DNA from: Nitrososphaerales archaeon | GTDB lineage: Archaea; Thermoproteota; Nitrososphaeria; Nitrososphaerales; CADDZS01 | Direction of reading: 5' to 3' | DNA length: 61,338 bases | NCBI GenBank assembly: GCA_030037995.1 | Contig: JASHPQ010000159.1 | Span: 1 to 61,338 of the forward strand | Shown here: piece by piece, positions 1-9,110 of the stretch | How positions within the stretch are numbered: the first letter of the stretch is position 1 | Layout of the letters: each line of letters opens with the position of its first letter | Notes under the pieces: model-generated | What the model saw: only the letters and a program-made list of their open reading frames with translations | What the model was told of the DNA's origin: nothing | The model's database searches: none | Position numbers and translations under genes: made by a program

Positions 1-516
1 GTCACAGGCCGGCCCGGATCCAGAGATTTTCAAGGATCGGACAACTTGTAATCCTGAAATCTGACAAGGAATTTTCCGGCAAATACTCCGGACAATATCA
101 GGGTGAACGCTCCCTGGGGCCTGCTACGTAGATCCTCCGACTGCTCTAATAGTCATGCCCTCGAAAGATGAAAAGGAGTCATGCTTCGAAAACCAAAGTG
201 GTGATCTTTTTGCGAAGGAAGTCCTCTGCTAGGGTAGTTCTCGGAAAAATTACGAACTTTCATCATCGATATCTTAATGTAAGTCGACTTTTTTCATTAG
301 CGCGAGGTACCGGCTGTCGTTTTTTGCAAAGTTTAATGGGATAGGTCGACTTTGCAGATCTTTGAAAAAGCTCTCTCCACACCCACATCACGTTTTCGAT
401 GAAGCATTCGGCTTTTTCCAGTTTACACTGCCCAAGATCTACCCAAAGCAGAATCGCTTGTTATTGTTTTATACTCTGTTTTAATCTCGGTTGGAATCAG
501 AGAGTCTTCTACGAAT
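1..516. other. Stretch without a recognisable gene
   Basis: No reading frame here has family features. The only longer frame (minus strand, reaching to about 695) is the shadow of the zinc-ribbon gene that starts at 517. I see no tRNA fold, array or long repeat. The last 100 bases are A/T-richer and presumably hold the promoter of the gene at 517. Confidence 0.5.
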
Positions 517-1047
517 ATGTTCTGTCCGAAGTGCGGAAAGCAGGTTAGCGACGATGCCACTTTTTGTCCGAATTGCAGGGCCCAGCTAAAACCAACCGAC
601 AATAGTAGCGGCAGTACCATGTCAGCCCCAGTAGCCGCTGCTCCAATACCATCCCCGGCGATGGCGGGTCCCAGCGGCGGGTGGGGATTGCCCATGCTTT
701 TTACAGCAAATTATGTGCCGGGTTACAGGATCGACAAGGTCTTGGGGATTACCTACGGAATTACTGTGAGATCAAGAGGGCTCGGCGGGAATATTATCGC
801 GGGCCTCAGAACAATCGGCGGCGGGGAGATCAAAGAGTATACCGAATTAGCTCACCAGGCCCGGCAGCAGGCGCTCGACCGGCTCCAGGAGCACGCCAGA
901 GGAATGGGAGCGAATGCAGTAATCAGCGTGAATTTCGATTCCACCGAAGTCGGTAACACGATGGACGAGATCATCGCGTTCGGAACGGCGGTAGTGATCT
1001 CTCCGATGGATGCTTCTACATCCGGGCAATACGTGAAGCTGAGCTAG
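517..1047 (+). CDS. Zinc-ribbon protein with YbjQ-type (heavy-metal-binding-like) domain
   Basis: The first 25 residues form a zinc ribbon with two CxxC pairs (CPKC and CPNC), followed by a Ser/Ala/Pro-rich linker to about residue 55. Residues ~65-165 match the YbjQ/UPF0145 family: the conserved pattern around YGITVRSRGLGGNI, then a long helix and GANAVISVNFD. In other organisms this domain forms oligomeric rings of unknown function; the old label heavy-metal-binding is weakly supported. The ribbon fusion is common in archaeal and actinobacterial homologues. Its stop codon abuts the stop of convergent glmS with no spacer. The family call is secure, the function is not known. Confidence 0.85.
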   Translation: MFCPKCGKQVSDDATFCPNCRAQLKPTDNSSGSTMSAPVAAAPIPSPAMAGPSGGWGLPMLFTANYVPGYRIDKVLGITYGITVRSRGLGGNIIAGLRTIGGGEIKEYTELAHQARQQALDRLQEHARGMGANAVISVNFDSTEVGNTMDEIIAFGTAVVISPMDASTSGQYVKLS

Positions 1048-2838
1048 TCAGCGGACCGTAACGCTTTTGGCCAGATTTCTCGGCCTGTCTGGGTCATGCC
1101 CTAAAATGACTGCCAGCTGGTAGGCGAGAATCTGTATCGGAATTATCTGAGAGATCGGATTCAGCTCTTCGTTCTCTGGCACCTTGATGAAAAAGTCAAA
1201 CGCGTCGATCGCCGAAGGCCCTATTCCAATGAGATAACCTCCACGGCTCTTCACTTCCATCGCGTTTGAAAGGATCTTCGACTCGGTATCCTTCGAGACA
1301 AACACCATCACAGGCGTACCCTTGCCAATTAGGGAGATCGGGCCGTGCTTCAGCTCCCCTCCAGCAAATGCCTCGGCATGGATGTAAGACACCTCCTTCA
1401 CCTTCAACGCCGCTTCGAGCGCCGTGGCGTACAGCGATCCCCTTCCGAGGACAAAGATGTGCTCCGATGTCGACAGGCGGTCGGCCAGTTGCTTCAACCG
1501 CGTCCTCATGTTCTGCGATGTGAGATTGTAAACGACGTTCCACAGGTACTTGAGCTCTCTTACCCCCTCGTCGTACTTGCCCGCGAGGGAGAAGGCGAGC
1601 AGCGTCAGTACTGCGAGCTGCGCAGTGTAGGTCTTCGTCGAGAGGACCGAAACCTCGGGGCCGGCGTTCAGGAAAATGGAGGCGTCGGCAAATTGCGTCG
1701 CCGAGGAGCCCATCACGTTGACGATCGAAATTATCTGACATCCTTTCTGCTTTGCAGTCTTTATCGCATCCAAAACGTCGATGGTCTCGCCGCTCTGCGT
1801 AACCGCGATGACCAGCGTGTCCTCCTTCAAAAAGTCCTCATAGGCGGAGAACTCACTCGCTAGCACCGTGTTGATGTGGAACGAGGCGAGTTTCGAAAAC
1901 AGGTAGCTCGCCGAGAGACACGCGTGGTACGATGAGCCACATCCGATGAGGAAGACGCCCCTCGCCTTTCTTATCCGCGCGGTGATCTCTTCAATTGTTT
2001 GCCTGTCTTGGGAGGCGGCCCGCTGGATGGTCTCCACCTGCTCCGAGATCTCCTTCAACATGAAGTGGTCGAATTCGCCCTTTGCGGCGTGCTCGATGTC
2101 CCACGAGACGCTCTGCACTGGCCGTTCCACTTTCTTTCCAGTACGAAAGTCCAAGATCTCGTAGCGATCTGTCTCTTGCTGGGTAATCACGACCGTATCG
2201 CCATCGTAGAGGTACACCACGTCTTTCGTGCGGTCGAGGAAGGCGGGAATGTCGCTCGCGAGGAAGTAGTTGCGATCCTGTCCGACCCCTAGGACGAGGG
2301 GCGATCCGTTTTTCGATCCGATCATCGTCTTGGAATCTCCGTCGATGACCACAATCGCAAAATTGCCCTCCAGTGACTGGAAGGAATTTAGGGCAGCCTG
2401 CACAAAGTTAGCGCCGCGAATTCTCATCCAGTATTCGATCAGATTGGGGACGACTTCAGTGTCCGTCTCACTGTAAAAGTGAAACCCTTCAGACTCGAGC
2501 TGGGCCTTCAGGTCCTTGTAATTCTCGATTATTCCGTTGTGAATCACTGCGATCTTGCCGTTGTTGGAGACATGCGGGTGTGCGTTTCGCCGGGTCACGC
2601 CGCCGTGGGTTGCCCACCTAGTGTGCGCGATCCCGATGGTGCCTTTCAGATCAAGAAGATTTACTTTCAGGTGGATCTCAAGTACTTTGCCAACGTCCTT
2701 CTTTAGCTCAAATTGAGAACCGCCGTTAATCGTGAGGATACCGGCAGAGTCATACCCCCTGTATTCGAGACGCTTCAACCCTTCCAGAAGAATGGGAGCA
2801 GCATCCTCGGTTCCAGCGTAAGCAATGATTCCACACAT
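1048..2838 (-). CDS. glmS: Glutamine-fructose-6-phosphate aminotransferase (isomerizing)
   Basis: GlmS converts fructose 6-phosphate and glutamine to glucosamine 6-phosphate, the first step of amino-sugar synthesis for glycans and N-linked sugars. The protein begins MCGIIAYAG, so Cys2 is the N-terminal nucleophile of the class II glutaminase domain (residues 2 to ~220), followed by two SIS sugar-isomerase domains and the typical C-terminal KSVTV(R/E) end. Length is 596 residues, normal for the family. I placed the start at 2838 because Cys must be residue 2; a frame extension to 2952 would bury it. A TATA-like box lies at 2871-2880. No glmS ribozyme is visible upstream. Confidence 0.97.
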   Translation of the reverse strand: MCGIIAYAGTEDAAPILLEGLKRLEYRGYDSAGILTINGGSQFELKKDVGKVLEIHLKVNLLDLKGTIGIAHTRWATHGGVTRRNAHPHVSNNGKIAVIHNGIIENYKDLKAQLESEGFHFYSETDTEVVPNLIEYWMRIRGANFVQAALNSFQSLEGNFAIVVIDGDSKTMIGSKNGSPLVLGVGQDRNYFLASDIPAFLDRTKDVVYLYDGDTVVITQQETDRYEILDFRTGKKVERPVQSVSWDIEHAAKGEFDHFMLKEISEQVETIQRAASQDRQTIEEITARIRKARGVFLIGCGSSYHACLSASYLFSKLASFHINTVLASEFSAYEDFLKEDTLVIAVTQSGETIDVLDAIKTAKQKGCQIISIVNVMGSSATQFADASIFLNAGPEVSVLSTKTYTAQLAVLTLLAFSLAGKYDEGVRELKYLWNVVYNLTSQNMRTRLKQLADRLSTSEHIFVLGRGSLYATALEAALKVKEVSYIHAEAFAGGELKHGPISLIGKGTPVMVFVSKDTESKILSNAMEVKSRGGYLIGIGPSAIDAFDFFIKVPENEELNPISQIIPIQILAYQLAVILGHDPDRPRNLAKSVTVR

Positions 2839-2870
2839 AATGAAAAAACAGATTCCCTTCGGGCTTCTTT

Positions 2871-2880
2871 CATATATAAC
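2871..2880 (-). promoter_or_regulatory. TATA-like box of glmS
   Basis: Read on the minus strand the segment is a TTATATATG element about 33-42 bases upstream of the glmS ATG, which fits an archaeal promoter with a leader of roughly ten bases. Seen by pattern only. Confidence 0.5.
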
Positions 2881-3031
2881 TATAGTATTTCGACGAACGA
2901 TACCGGCGAGGAAAAATGCGGCATTGAGAATTCGACGAGAGTAATTTTCCATAATTCAGAAAGTCCCGGATGATTTCAGCCTAGTGACTTTTGATCTGGA
3001 GTTTGAGACAGCTGCGACCGGGGAAGCATGG

Positions 3032-4720
3032 CTAGTTATTCAGGTCAGCGAGAACGATGTTTGCAGCGTTGTAGCCTGCCGCTAGGAAAATGCTTCCTCC
3101 TGGATGGCAGGAGGCACTGCAGAGGTAAAGACCCTTGACCGGAGTCCTGTAGTCGGCGTATCCCCGAATGGGCCGATTTACACCTGATTGACCGTAATCC
3201 ATTCGGCCGAGACTCCAATTCCCGGTTCGCATGCTGACTATTTTTCGCTCGTACTCGAAGGGATGATAGACGTACCGCGCGATCACGTTATCTTTCTTCA
3301 TGTTAGGCGCGTAACTCCCCCACTTCTCGAGAACGCGGTCGGCGTAATCCTCCATCACGCTTTCGAGTTTTCCTATTCCGCCGTTGAACTTGTCAGTGTT
3401 AGGCATTTCGCGGTAAGCAATGGCGATGTGCTTTCCCGGCGGCGCGTAACTTTGATCAAATAATGTGTTGACGCCACCTTCGTAACGCGGAGTCTCCGGA
3501 ATGTCTCCCCTGCTAATCGAATCCATGTCATCCTTCAGGTCGTCATAGTTCTCGTACCCGATGTCTTGGCTCCATCCCTTGTCGATCAGACGATCTTTTG
3601 TCTTGTACTTTGGAGCTTCGTTCAGCTCGAAGTGGAAATTTATCAGCGAGTTTCCGCGGTAATCAAATCTCTTTACTTGGTCCTTCACGGACGAATCGAG
3701 GACTCCGTCTTCTATCAGGTTTAGATAGGTCGAAGTGACGTCCGTAGCCGAGACCACTGCCTTCCGCGCTGTTATCTCCCGATCCCGTATCAGCCGTGAA
3801 GGGTTAGCCAGCACTATTCCTGATGCCCGACCGTCTTTAACGACAATCTTTTCCACCTCGCAGTTCGTGAAAATTCTTCCGTCATAATGGGCGACGATCC
3901 TCGCAAGCGTTTGAGCCAGACGGTAAGTCCCTCCCTTGGGGAGGTACATATGGTTACACAATCCGAGAAAGGTCGGAACGAGATCTCCCATTTTTTGATA
4001 GTCCGGCGACCAGCCCGCGAACCATATGTTTGCAAGGATGAATGTTTTCACGGTCTCGTTCTCAAAAAGATCGTCCGCCACCTCGAATAGGCTCATATCA
4101 AACCACTCCCTGTTGAACCAGGACAATTTTCTGAGCTCCCTTTCGAGTTCAGGGTTGGGCTCCTTTGGAACCGAATACAACGTAGCGAGCATGATTCGCT
4201 TGAATACCCGGTCAAGGTCTCGCTTCAGCTTGGAATAAGTATGGGCGTCTTTTCCAGAAAATCGAGCTAAGCTCTTTTCCGTCAGGGCGGTTTGATTGTG
4301 AATTAAAATCTGCTCTCCGTTAGAAAGTGGGCCAGACCAGGGAATGGGCGGATGAACGTAGCCCATTCCGAACTTCTCTATCTGCAAGTCTTCCCAAGCC
4401 GGGGCAAAATCTGGCCACAGGTGAAAGTTGGCATGCATATTGTGAAGGAATCCCGGGAAAAGCGGCTCCTCCGTAGAGAGACCACCTCCCGGAACGTTTC
4501 TGCGCTCGAACACGCCCACTGATAATCCGGCTTTTGCAAGGTAGGCGGCGAGGGTCAGACCGTTATGTCCCCCTCCGATCACAACGATATCAAATTCAGC
4601 CAACGGAACTCTTTTCCCGGCTGAAGAGCCCTGAGTTATTATAATTTGTCCGACACTGGCCCCATCTTGACCGGAATCCTGAATCTTGACGGGAGATGGA
4701 ATGAAGAGATAGTTCTTCAT
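3032..4720 (-). CDS. Phytoene-dehydrogenase-like FAD-dependent oxidoreductase
   Basis: The N-terminal third carries an FAD-binding Rossmann motif (VVIGGGHNGLTLAAYLAKAG, residues ~46-65) preceded by a 40-residue extension, and a C-terminal segment (GLYLCSASCHPGGSIF) typical of the amine-oxidase/phytoene-desaturase superfamily. At 562 residues it is closest to the CrtI/PYROXD2-like branch annotated as phytoene dehydrogenase-related protein or carotene ketolase. No carotenoid genes lie nearby, so a carotenoid role is unsupported and the substrate is unknown. The region before residue 40 lacks family features, so translation could start a little downstream of the ATG at 4720. Confidence 0.85.
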   Translation of the reverse strand: MKNYLFIPSPVKIQDSGQDGASVGQIIITQGSSAGKRVPLAEFDIVVIGGGHNGLTLAAYLAKAGLSVGVFERRNVPGGGLSTEEPLFPGFLHNMHANFHLWPDFAPAWEDLQIEKFGMGYVHPPIPWSGPLSNGEQILIHNQTALTEKSLARFSGKDAHTYSKLKRDLDRVFKRIMLATLYSVPKEPNPELERELRKLSWFNREWFDMSLFEVADDLFENETVKTFILANIWFAGWSPDYQKMGDLVPTFLGLCNHMYLPKGGTYRLAQTLARIVAHYDGRIFTNCEVEKIVVKDGRASGIVLANPSRLIRDREITARKAVVSATDVTSTYLNLIEDGVLDSSVKDQVKRFDYRGNSLINFHFELNEAPKYKTKDRLIDKGWSQDIGYENYDDLKDDMDSISRGDIPETPRYEGGVNTLFDQSYAPPGKHIAIAYREMPNTDKFNGGIGKLESVMEDYADRVLEKWGSYAPNMKKDNVIARYVYHPFEYERKIVSMRTGNWSLGRMDYGQSGVNRPIRGYADYRTPVKGLYLCSASCHPGGSIFLAAGYNAANIVLADLNN

Positions 4721-4973
4721 TTTTCCCCAGGGTACAGTCCAAGACAGTTCAGACGGGAACTGTACAGCGGGAAACCGACGAAATAAACAGAGAATACGAG
4801 CGATCTCGATGCATCGGGCTCGGAGATATATCCGATCAAGAACGTCACCAAATATTCAGCACCCGTTCGAGACTCTCGTACCTATAAATCACAGATGTCA
4901 CCCCCGTTTCAAATCGAAGGAAGGAAATCGAGATAAAACCGGAGCTCTATGCTCAATATTGAAGATACTTAAC

Positions 4974-5303
4974 ATGAATCTACAAGTCGAGCTTCAGGAG
5001 CAGCAGCAGGTACGCCAAGAGGAAGGACAGACACGCTCAGTTAGGCGATCCAAAATGGAGATGCTCTGCGATACTCTCGCAGTCATTGCGTCCGGCGAGA
5101 CGGCCCCCACGCGGATAATGTACCACGCCAACATGTCTTGGATAGAGACGAAGCGTTGCCTGAAACTCTTAATCGAAAGAGGATTGGTTCAAGCGAAGGC
5201 CGAGCAAAAACGGGAGACCTACGAGCTCACTGAAAAAGGGTACGAGCTGGTGCGCACGTTCAACAACATCAGACAGGACTTGAATATCATTACAATTCGT
5301 TAG
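4974..5303 (+). CDS. Small winged-helix transcriptional regulator
   Basis: This 109-residue protein has a Gln/Glu-rich N-terminus and then a winged-helix domain (residues ~25-100) with the pattern RIMYHANMSW, a recognition helix and YELTEKGYELV in the wing. This type is abundant in Thaumarchaeota. The frame opens further upstream to 4809, but that part reads like noncoding sequence, so the ATG at 4974 is preferred. It is a paralogue of the protein encoded at 8300-8650 on the other strand. The target is unknown; the PadR-like gene follows in the same direction. Confidence 0.8.
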   Translation: MNLQVELQEQQQVRQEEGQTRSVRRSKMEMLCDTLAVIASGETAPTRIMYHANMSWIETKRCLKLLIERGLVQAKAEQKRETYELTEKGYELVRTFNNIRQDLNIITIR

Positions 5304-5398
5304 ATTCGTCCAGATCTCAGGTTGCTGGATCCGAAGTCGGTGTCTCAACTCCCGAAATATCTTATTCGTTGCTCTCATGAGATGACGCCGTTTGTTAA

Positions 5399-5860
5399 TT
5401 GGAAAGAATCCTTGGAGATTCCCAAGAGCCTACAGCAATATCTGAGATCGAAAGCGAAACGATCGCTAACCAGGTGTCGGCCCCTGACGTTTCTATTTCT
5501 TCCGTGCCGTCGTCGAAGCTTTCAAACGGCACAAGCGATCGGATGCCGGATATTTTGCGACTTGAAATGCTCAGTCTGCTTCACACGAAGCCGCTGACTG
5601 GCTACGAGCTAAGGAAGAGCATCAAATCCTCGTTCAATCACGAAATTAGTTTTGGTACCCTTTATCCCAACCTGGCATCGCTGGAGCGACTCGGCTTGAT
5701 ACAGGGAAGGTGGGTTTCTCTAGGGGAAAATCAACTTCGAAGAAAGAGAATCTTCACGCTGACCGATTCGGGCAAGGGCTTCTTAACTCAAAACCTTGAG
5801 AAGCTGCACAAGTTGACCGAATCGATGCAAAAGATGAATTTGATTCCAGTGTCCGCCTAA
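5399..5860 (+). CDS. PadR-family transcriptional regulator
   Basis: Residues ~50-145 form a PadR winged helix: LEMLSLLHTKPLTGYELRK, then SFGTLYPNLASLERLGLI, the hallmark helix-turn-helix region, and a wing with FTLTDSGKGFL. The start is uncertain: TTG at 5399 gives 153 residues with a Ser-rich low-complexity N-terminus, while ATG at 5543 gives a 105-residue protein that is the normal PadR length. PadR proteins usually repress a neighbouring gene on ligand binding; the convergent MFS transporter at 6147-7280 is a possible target but its promoter is far away. Confidence 0.8.
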   Translation: MERILGDSQEPTAISEIESETIANQVSAPDVSISSVPSSKLSNGTSDRMPDILRLEMLSLLHTKPLTGYELRKSIKSSFNHEISFGTLYPNLASLERLGLIQGRWVSLGENQLRRKRIFTLTDSGKGFLTQNLEKLHKLTESMQKMNLIPVSA

Positions 5861-5877
5861 ACCGCGGCAGTATGCGA

Positions 5878-6129
5878 CTACTTTACCAGACCGTGCTCCT
5901 TTTCCATGTGGCATTCAAACCAGAGGAGCTCGCTTTCCTCGAGATTCTCGAGCTCCGCGCCCAGCTCTTCGCAGATGGGGCAAGGTTCTGCCAGGGCATC
6001 AATGTTTTGATTGTAAAATCCCATATGGATCTCCGATCCGTACGTCGAATCCAGCTGCAAATAAAGTGAATATGTTGCTGCTCGATATATCGGATCCGCG
6101 AAGATACGGATCGAGGATCGCTTTTTCAT
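5878..6129 (-). CDS. Small Cys/His-containing hypothetical protein
   Basis: An 83-residue frame starting at ATG 6129, with a CPIC pair near residue 49 and a C-H...H cluster (FECHMEKEHG) near the end that could bind one zinc ion. Acidic residues dominate the middle. It lies immediately downstream of the MFS transporter gene on the same strand (17-bp gap). I do not recognise a family. Confidence 0.5.
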   Translation of the reverse strand: MKKRSSIRIFADPIYRAATYSLYLQLDSTYGSEIHMGFYNQNIDALAEPCPICEELGAELENLEESELLWFECHMEKEHGLVK

Positions 6130-6146
6130 TATTGAAGGAGTAGACT

Positions 6147-7280
6147 TTATGCTGAAGTTAAGACCAGTGCCGCCGCCCCAAATGGCAGCAGGGAAATAAT
6201 AAAGGGAGAAGCGGGGAAAACATTTGCATATAGAAATCCGGCGGCCACCTGCGAAGGCAACGAGACGACCAACGGGAGGATGCTGAACATTGCAAGAATT
6301 CTTCCCCGCTCTTCAATTGGTATAGCTTCCGCCTGCATCGTCGCAAGCGACGGCGTCTGAATCGCGGTCGCAACCGCACCGGTCACTCCCCACTCCAACA
6401 GTTCGTCCATGGTTTTTGCCTGCGCGAACATGACGTTGCTGACTGGAGCCGCCACGGCTGCAAGGAGCGTGCTCTTTTTGGCCCCCAATCGCTGAATCAA
6501 AAAGACCACTATCAGAAGCAGCACGACAGTGGAGACGCCCGCCAGATCGACCACCAAACTGTAGGCAACGGGTGAGATTTTCAGATAATCTACCACATAG
6601 AGGGAGATGTACGGCGAAGTCAAGCCGGTGCCGATCCCTGCGAGGGTGACGTAAACGAGCAATTTTTTCACGACGCTCTCCGACTTTCTTATGGACGCTA
6701 TGCTGGAGAGGAGGGAGTTCTTGACGTAAAACCAGGGGGAGTGTCTCGTTGCCGTGGGCTCCTTCTTGATGACGTAGGTTTCTTGGAGCCTCTTCGTGCG
6801 GATTGCCACCGCCGCGACCCCGAAGAGCGCCGATCCCAGATAGGCGAATTTGATTCCGTCAAGTACGCCTAGATAGTTCATCAAGATTCCTCCGAACGTA
6901 GGTGCGAAAACGGAGGGGAAAGTGTTGATCGCGTTAAAGACGGAAAATCCCCGGACGCGATCCTGGGGATTTATCGAGTCCATCATGATTGAATTGAACG
7001 CCGGAGAATAAAGACCGGCCACGGACGCAATCGTAAGCGGCAGGATGATCAGCGTCGCTGAGTTGATCACAAAATAGACGAAGGCGGAGAGCACGGAGAG
7101 CCAGCTGAACACAATTACGACGATCTTTCTTCCCAGAGCATCCGCCAAATATCCCCCGACTAGAGTCGCAACGATGGTCACCGCGGTACCGAAAGCGACT
7201 AGCAATCCAATGGTTACCGGACTCGCGCCGAGGGCCGCAAAGTAAAGGGTCTGGTACGGGGTCGCCATTGCGCTCCCCAC
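6147..7280 (-). CDS. Major facilitator superfamily transporter
   Basis: A polytopic membrane protein with about 11-12 hydrophobic segments and the MFS motif A loop between TM2 and TM3 (GGYLADALGRKIVV). A large cytoplasmic loop with KRLQETYV sits in the middle. Substrate unknown. The canonical start is the GTG at 7280, which cuts into TM1. The frame remains open upstream to a TAA at 7374-7376, and the extra ~30 codons encode a basic N-terminus and the first half of TM1 (LKEFFYLPRNAWILTSTS), exactly what an MFS protein should have. No ATG, GTG or TTG exists in that extension, so the true start or a sequence error is unresolved. Confidence 0.85.
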   Translation of the reverse strand: MGSAMATPYQTLYFAALGASPVTIGLLVAFGTAVTIVATLVGGYLADALGRKIVVIVFSWLSVLSAFVYFVINSATLIILPLTIASVAGLYSPAFNSIMMDSINPQDRVRGFSVFNAINTFPSVFAPTFGGILMNYLGVLDGIKFAYLGSALFGVAAVAIRTKRLQETYVIKKEPTATRHSPWFYVKNSLLSSIASIRKSESVVKKLLVYVTLAGIGTGLTSPYISLYVVDYLKISPVAYSLVVDLAGVSTVVLLLIVVFLIQRLGAKKSTLLAAVAAPVSNVMFAQAKTMDELLEWGVTGAVATAIQTPSLATMQAEAIPIEERGRILAMFSILPLVVSLPSQVAAGFLYANVFPASPFIISLLPFGAAALVLTSA

Positions 7281-7602
7281 CGTCCAGAGAGCCGATGTAG
7301 AGGTTAGGATCCAGGCGTTTCTGGGCAGGTAAAAAAATTCCTTTAGCGATTGTGCCCTCCTGGAGAGTATGTTTTAGCTCCCGCCCCTTTTTTTATCTCA
7401 GATCTGAAAATTCTCAATAAAGAACTGAGAGAGACATTTCCATTTCCTTGGATTTTTAAAAGAATTTTTCTCTTTTTCTGGTAAGCGAGTGATTCTTTTT
7501 CCTCGCGGGAATTTATTATGCGCGATTCTGTGACCGCACGTCAAAGAACTCCTATCCTCAAAGCTCAATATCTGCGGTGAGCAGTGCTAGAATCAACAGC
7601 AA

Positions 7603-8208
7603 TTGGGAACCGACGTGGGCGCCTTGCTGGCTCCCTTCCTGACGGTCGTAGTAACCATCTTTGTCGCCGAGCTCACAGACAAGGATGCTCTGCTCCTACT
7701 AGCGCTCGCAACTAGGATAAAGCCTTGGACGGCCTTTGCCGCAGGTTCTACTGCGTTTACGATTACTAGCGCCGTAATTGTTTCGGTGGGCTATCTGCTT
7801 GTAAGAATCGTTCCCGTTTTCTGGATAAGGCTCGCGGGTGGTTTCGTGATGATCGCCTTTGCGGTATTGCAGTACGTCAGCACCGGGGACGGGAGCGAAG
7901 AAAAGAAGCTACCGGAGAGAACGAAGATGACCAGTGCTTTGTCGGTGTTCCTAGGCGCAGTGTCACTACTTATTTTGCTGGACCTAGCGGGGGACGCCAC
8001 GGAGGTGCTGACGATTGTTTTCGTGGCGCGCTTTTCAAACGCATTGCTCGTGTTCTTGGGAGCCGTGCTCGCTCTGGTCGCCGCCTCGGCTGTAGAAACC
8101 ATCCTAGGGAGCAAGCTCAAGACATACTTGTCTGCGAAACGATTGAGGCTGCTCTCGCTAGTAGTGCTCCTTGTAATAGGTTCATTGATAATTCTTACGA
8201 GTATTTAG
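7603..8208 (+). CDS. Gdt1/TMEM165 (UPF0016)-like membrane transporter
   Basis: A 201-residue protein with about six transmembrane helices in two repeats. Each repeat has the acidic signature of the UPF0016 family: ELTDKD near residue 24 and DLAGDATE near residue 126, in place of the usual ExGDKT motifs. Characterised relatives move Mn2+, Ca2+ or other divalent cations across membranes (yeast Gdt1, cyanobacterial and bacterial MneA-type proteins). The starts available are TTG at 7603 or GTG at 7615. Family assignment is good; the cation is inference. Confidence 0.78.
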   Translation: MGTDVGALLAPFLTVVVTIFVAELTDKDALLLLALATRIKPWTAFAAGSTAFTITSAVIVSVGYLLVRIVPVFWIRLAGGFVMIAFAVLQYVSTGDGSEEKKLPERTKMTSALSVFLGAVSLLILLDLAGDATEVLTIVFVARFSNALLVFLGAVLALVAASAVETILGSKLKTYLSAKRLRLLSLVVLLVIGSLIILTSI

Positions 8209-8299
8209 GCGGTTTTTGGAAACAAAGGGTCAATCAATCGACAATTCGACCCACGCCATCGAAAATGAGAAACAGCCTTACTTCAGGAGTGCGCTCTTT

Positions 8300-8650
8300 T
8301 TAGTTGAGGACTATTGGCGCAACCCTTTCCGGTTGCTCGGTGATGAAGTCGGTCATCATCCCTATGATTTCCTCGTACGAGGCGACCAGACGTTGTCCCT
8401 TTGGAGTTATTTCGTATTTCTTTCTGCTCTTGTTTCCGGATTCCGATACGAGGCCAGCTAAATGGAGAATCTTTAGGTTGTCTTGCATCGCCTCCCAAGA
8501 AACATTCGCGTTGTACATGATCGTTGTACTCGTTGAAGACCCACCCTTGATCGCTCTCAGGATGTCGAGACAGGTCTCAAGGGTCGACCTCCTCGCGGTC
8601 GTCCGCTTTCCCAGATCTCTAGACTTGAAAGCTTCGATTATTGAGGACAT
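8300..8650 (-). CDS. Small winged-helix transcriptional regulator
   Basis: A 116-residue protein with one winged-helix domain: LETCLDILRAIKGGSS, then IMYNANVSWEAMQDNLKIL and KKYEITPKGQRLV. It shares order and spacing of conserved positions with the regulator at 4974-5303, so the two are paralogues. The start is ATG at 8650. An 18-bp palindrome at 9037-9054 lies upstream and could be an operator, although there is no direct link to this protein. Confidence 0.82.
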   Translation of the reverse strand: MSSIIEAFKSRDLGKRTTARRSTLETCLDILRAIKGGSSTSTTIMYNANVSWEAMQDNLKILHLAGLVSESGNKSRKKYEITPKGQRLVASYEEIIGMMTDFITEQPERVAPIVLN

Positions 8651-9110
8651 CTCTTTTTCGAGTTCTGCCTTGGTTTCCTGAATCGACAGGGCAGTCTGGC
8701 GCTGATATATATGTGCCTAAAACTAGAGCCCGGATACTATCGGGCATCTCGGTCCAGTTTGTTGAGAGAATTGTCTTTCTCGAGAGAATGAAGAATCGCG
8801 ACGATTTGTGAAACGCTCGCAACCAATCGAGGGGTTGAATGCCAGTCCTGTGAGAAGCAGACCAGCTGAGTGGTTTAAGGGATCCATGAAATCACTATTG
8901 CTCACACGTCCAAGCTAGTCTAGGGGGCCCTCTCGTCAATTACTAAATCATGCCCCCACATGCGTTAACCCTTACTAGCCTTCAAGGCTAAGGACTTGAG
9001 ATTTGAAACAGAGAACACATCTTAGTTCAAATCCTGATTCTCATAAATGAGAATTGTAATGCTCCCTTTTATGAAGGCTCGCTAACTCCAAGACATGTGG
9101 TTATTTCAAC
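8651..9110. other. Intergenic stretch with two inverted repeats
   Basis: About 460 bases without a supported gene. It contains a 15-base inverted repeat at 8976-8990 and a stronger 8-bp-arm palindrome at 9037-9054 (listed separately). A tRNA D-arm-like string near 8866-8885 lacks a matching T-arm and acceptor. Confidence 0.45.
9037..9054. repeat. Palindrome with 8-bp arms, possible operator
   Basis: The sequence ATTCTCATAAATGAGAAT has two perfect 8-base arms separated by AA. It lies 57 bp upstream of the small membrane protein gene at 9111. The symmetry and size fit a dimeric regulator site or a short hairpin; there is no T-run after it, which argues against a terminator. Confidence 0.5.

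Noticed and set aside
2839-2952. Longer GlmS start
   Set aside because: Cys must follow the initiator Met for the glutaminase; the upstream 38 residues show no family similarity.
8858-9050. tRNA gene with an intron, suggested by a D-arm-like GCTGAGTGGTTTAAGG string near 8867 and a TTCAAATCC-like string near 9026
   Set aside because: The T-arm does not pair (only one of five base pairs forms), and no acceptor stem can be drawn for either end.
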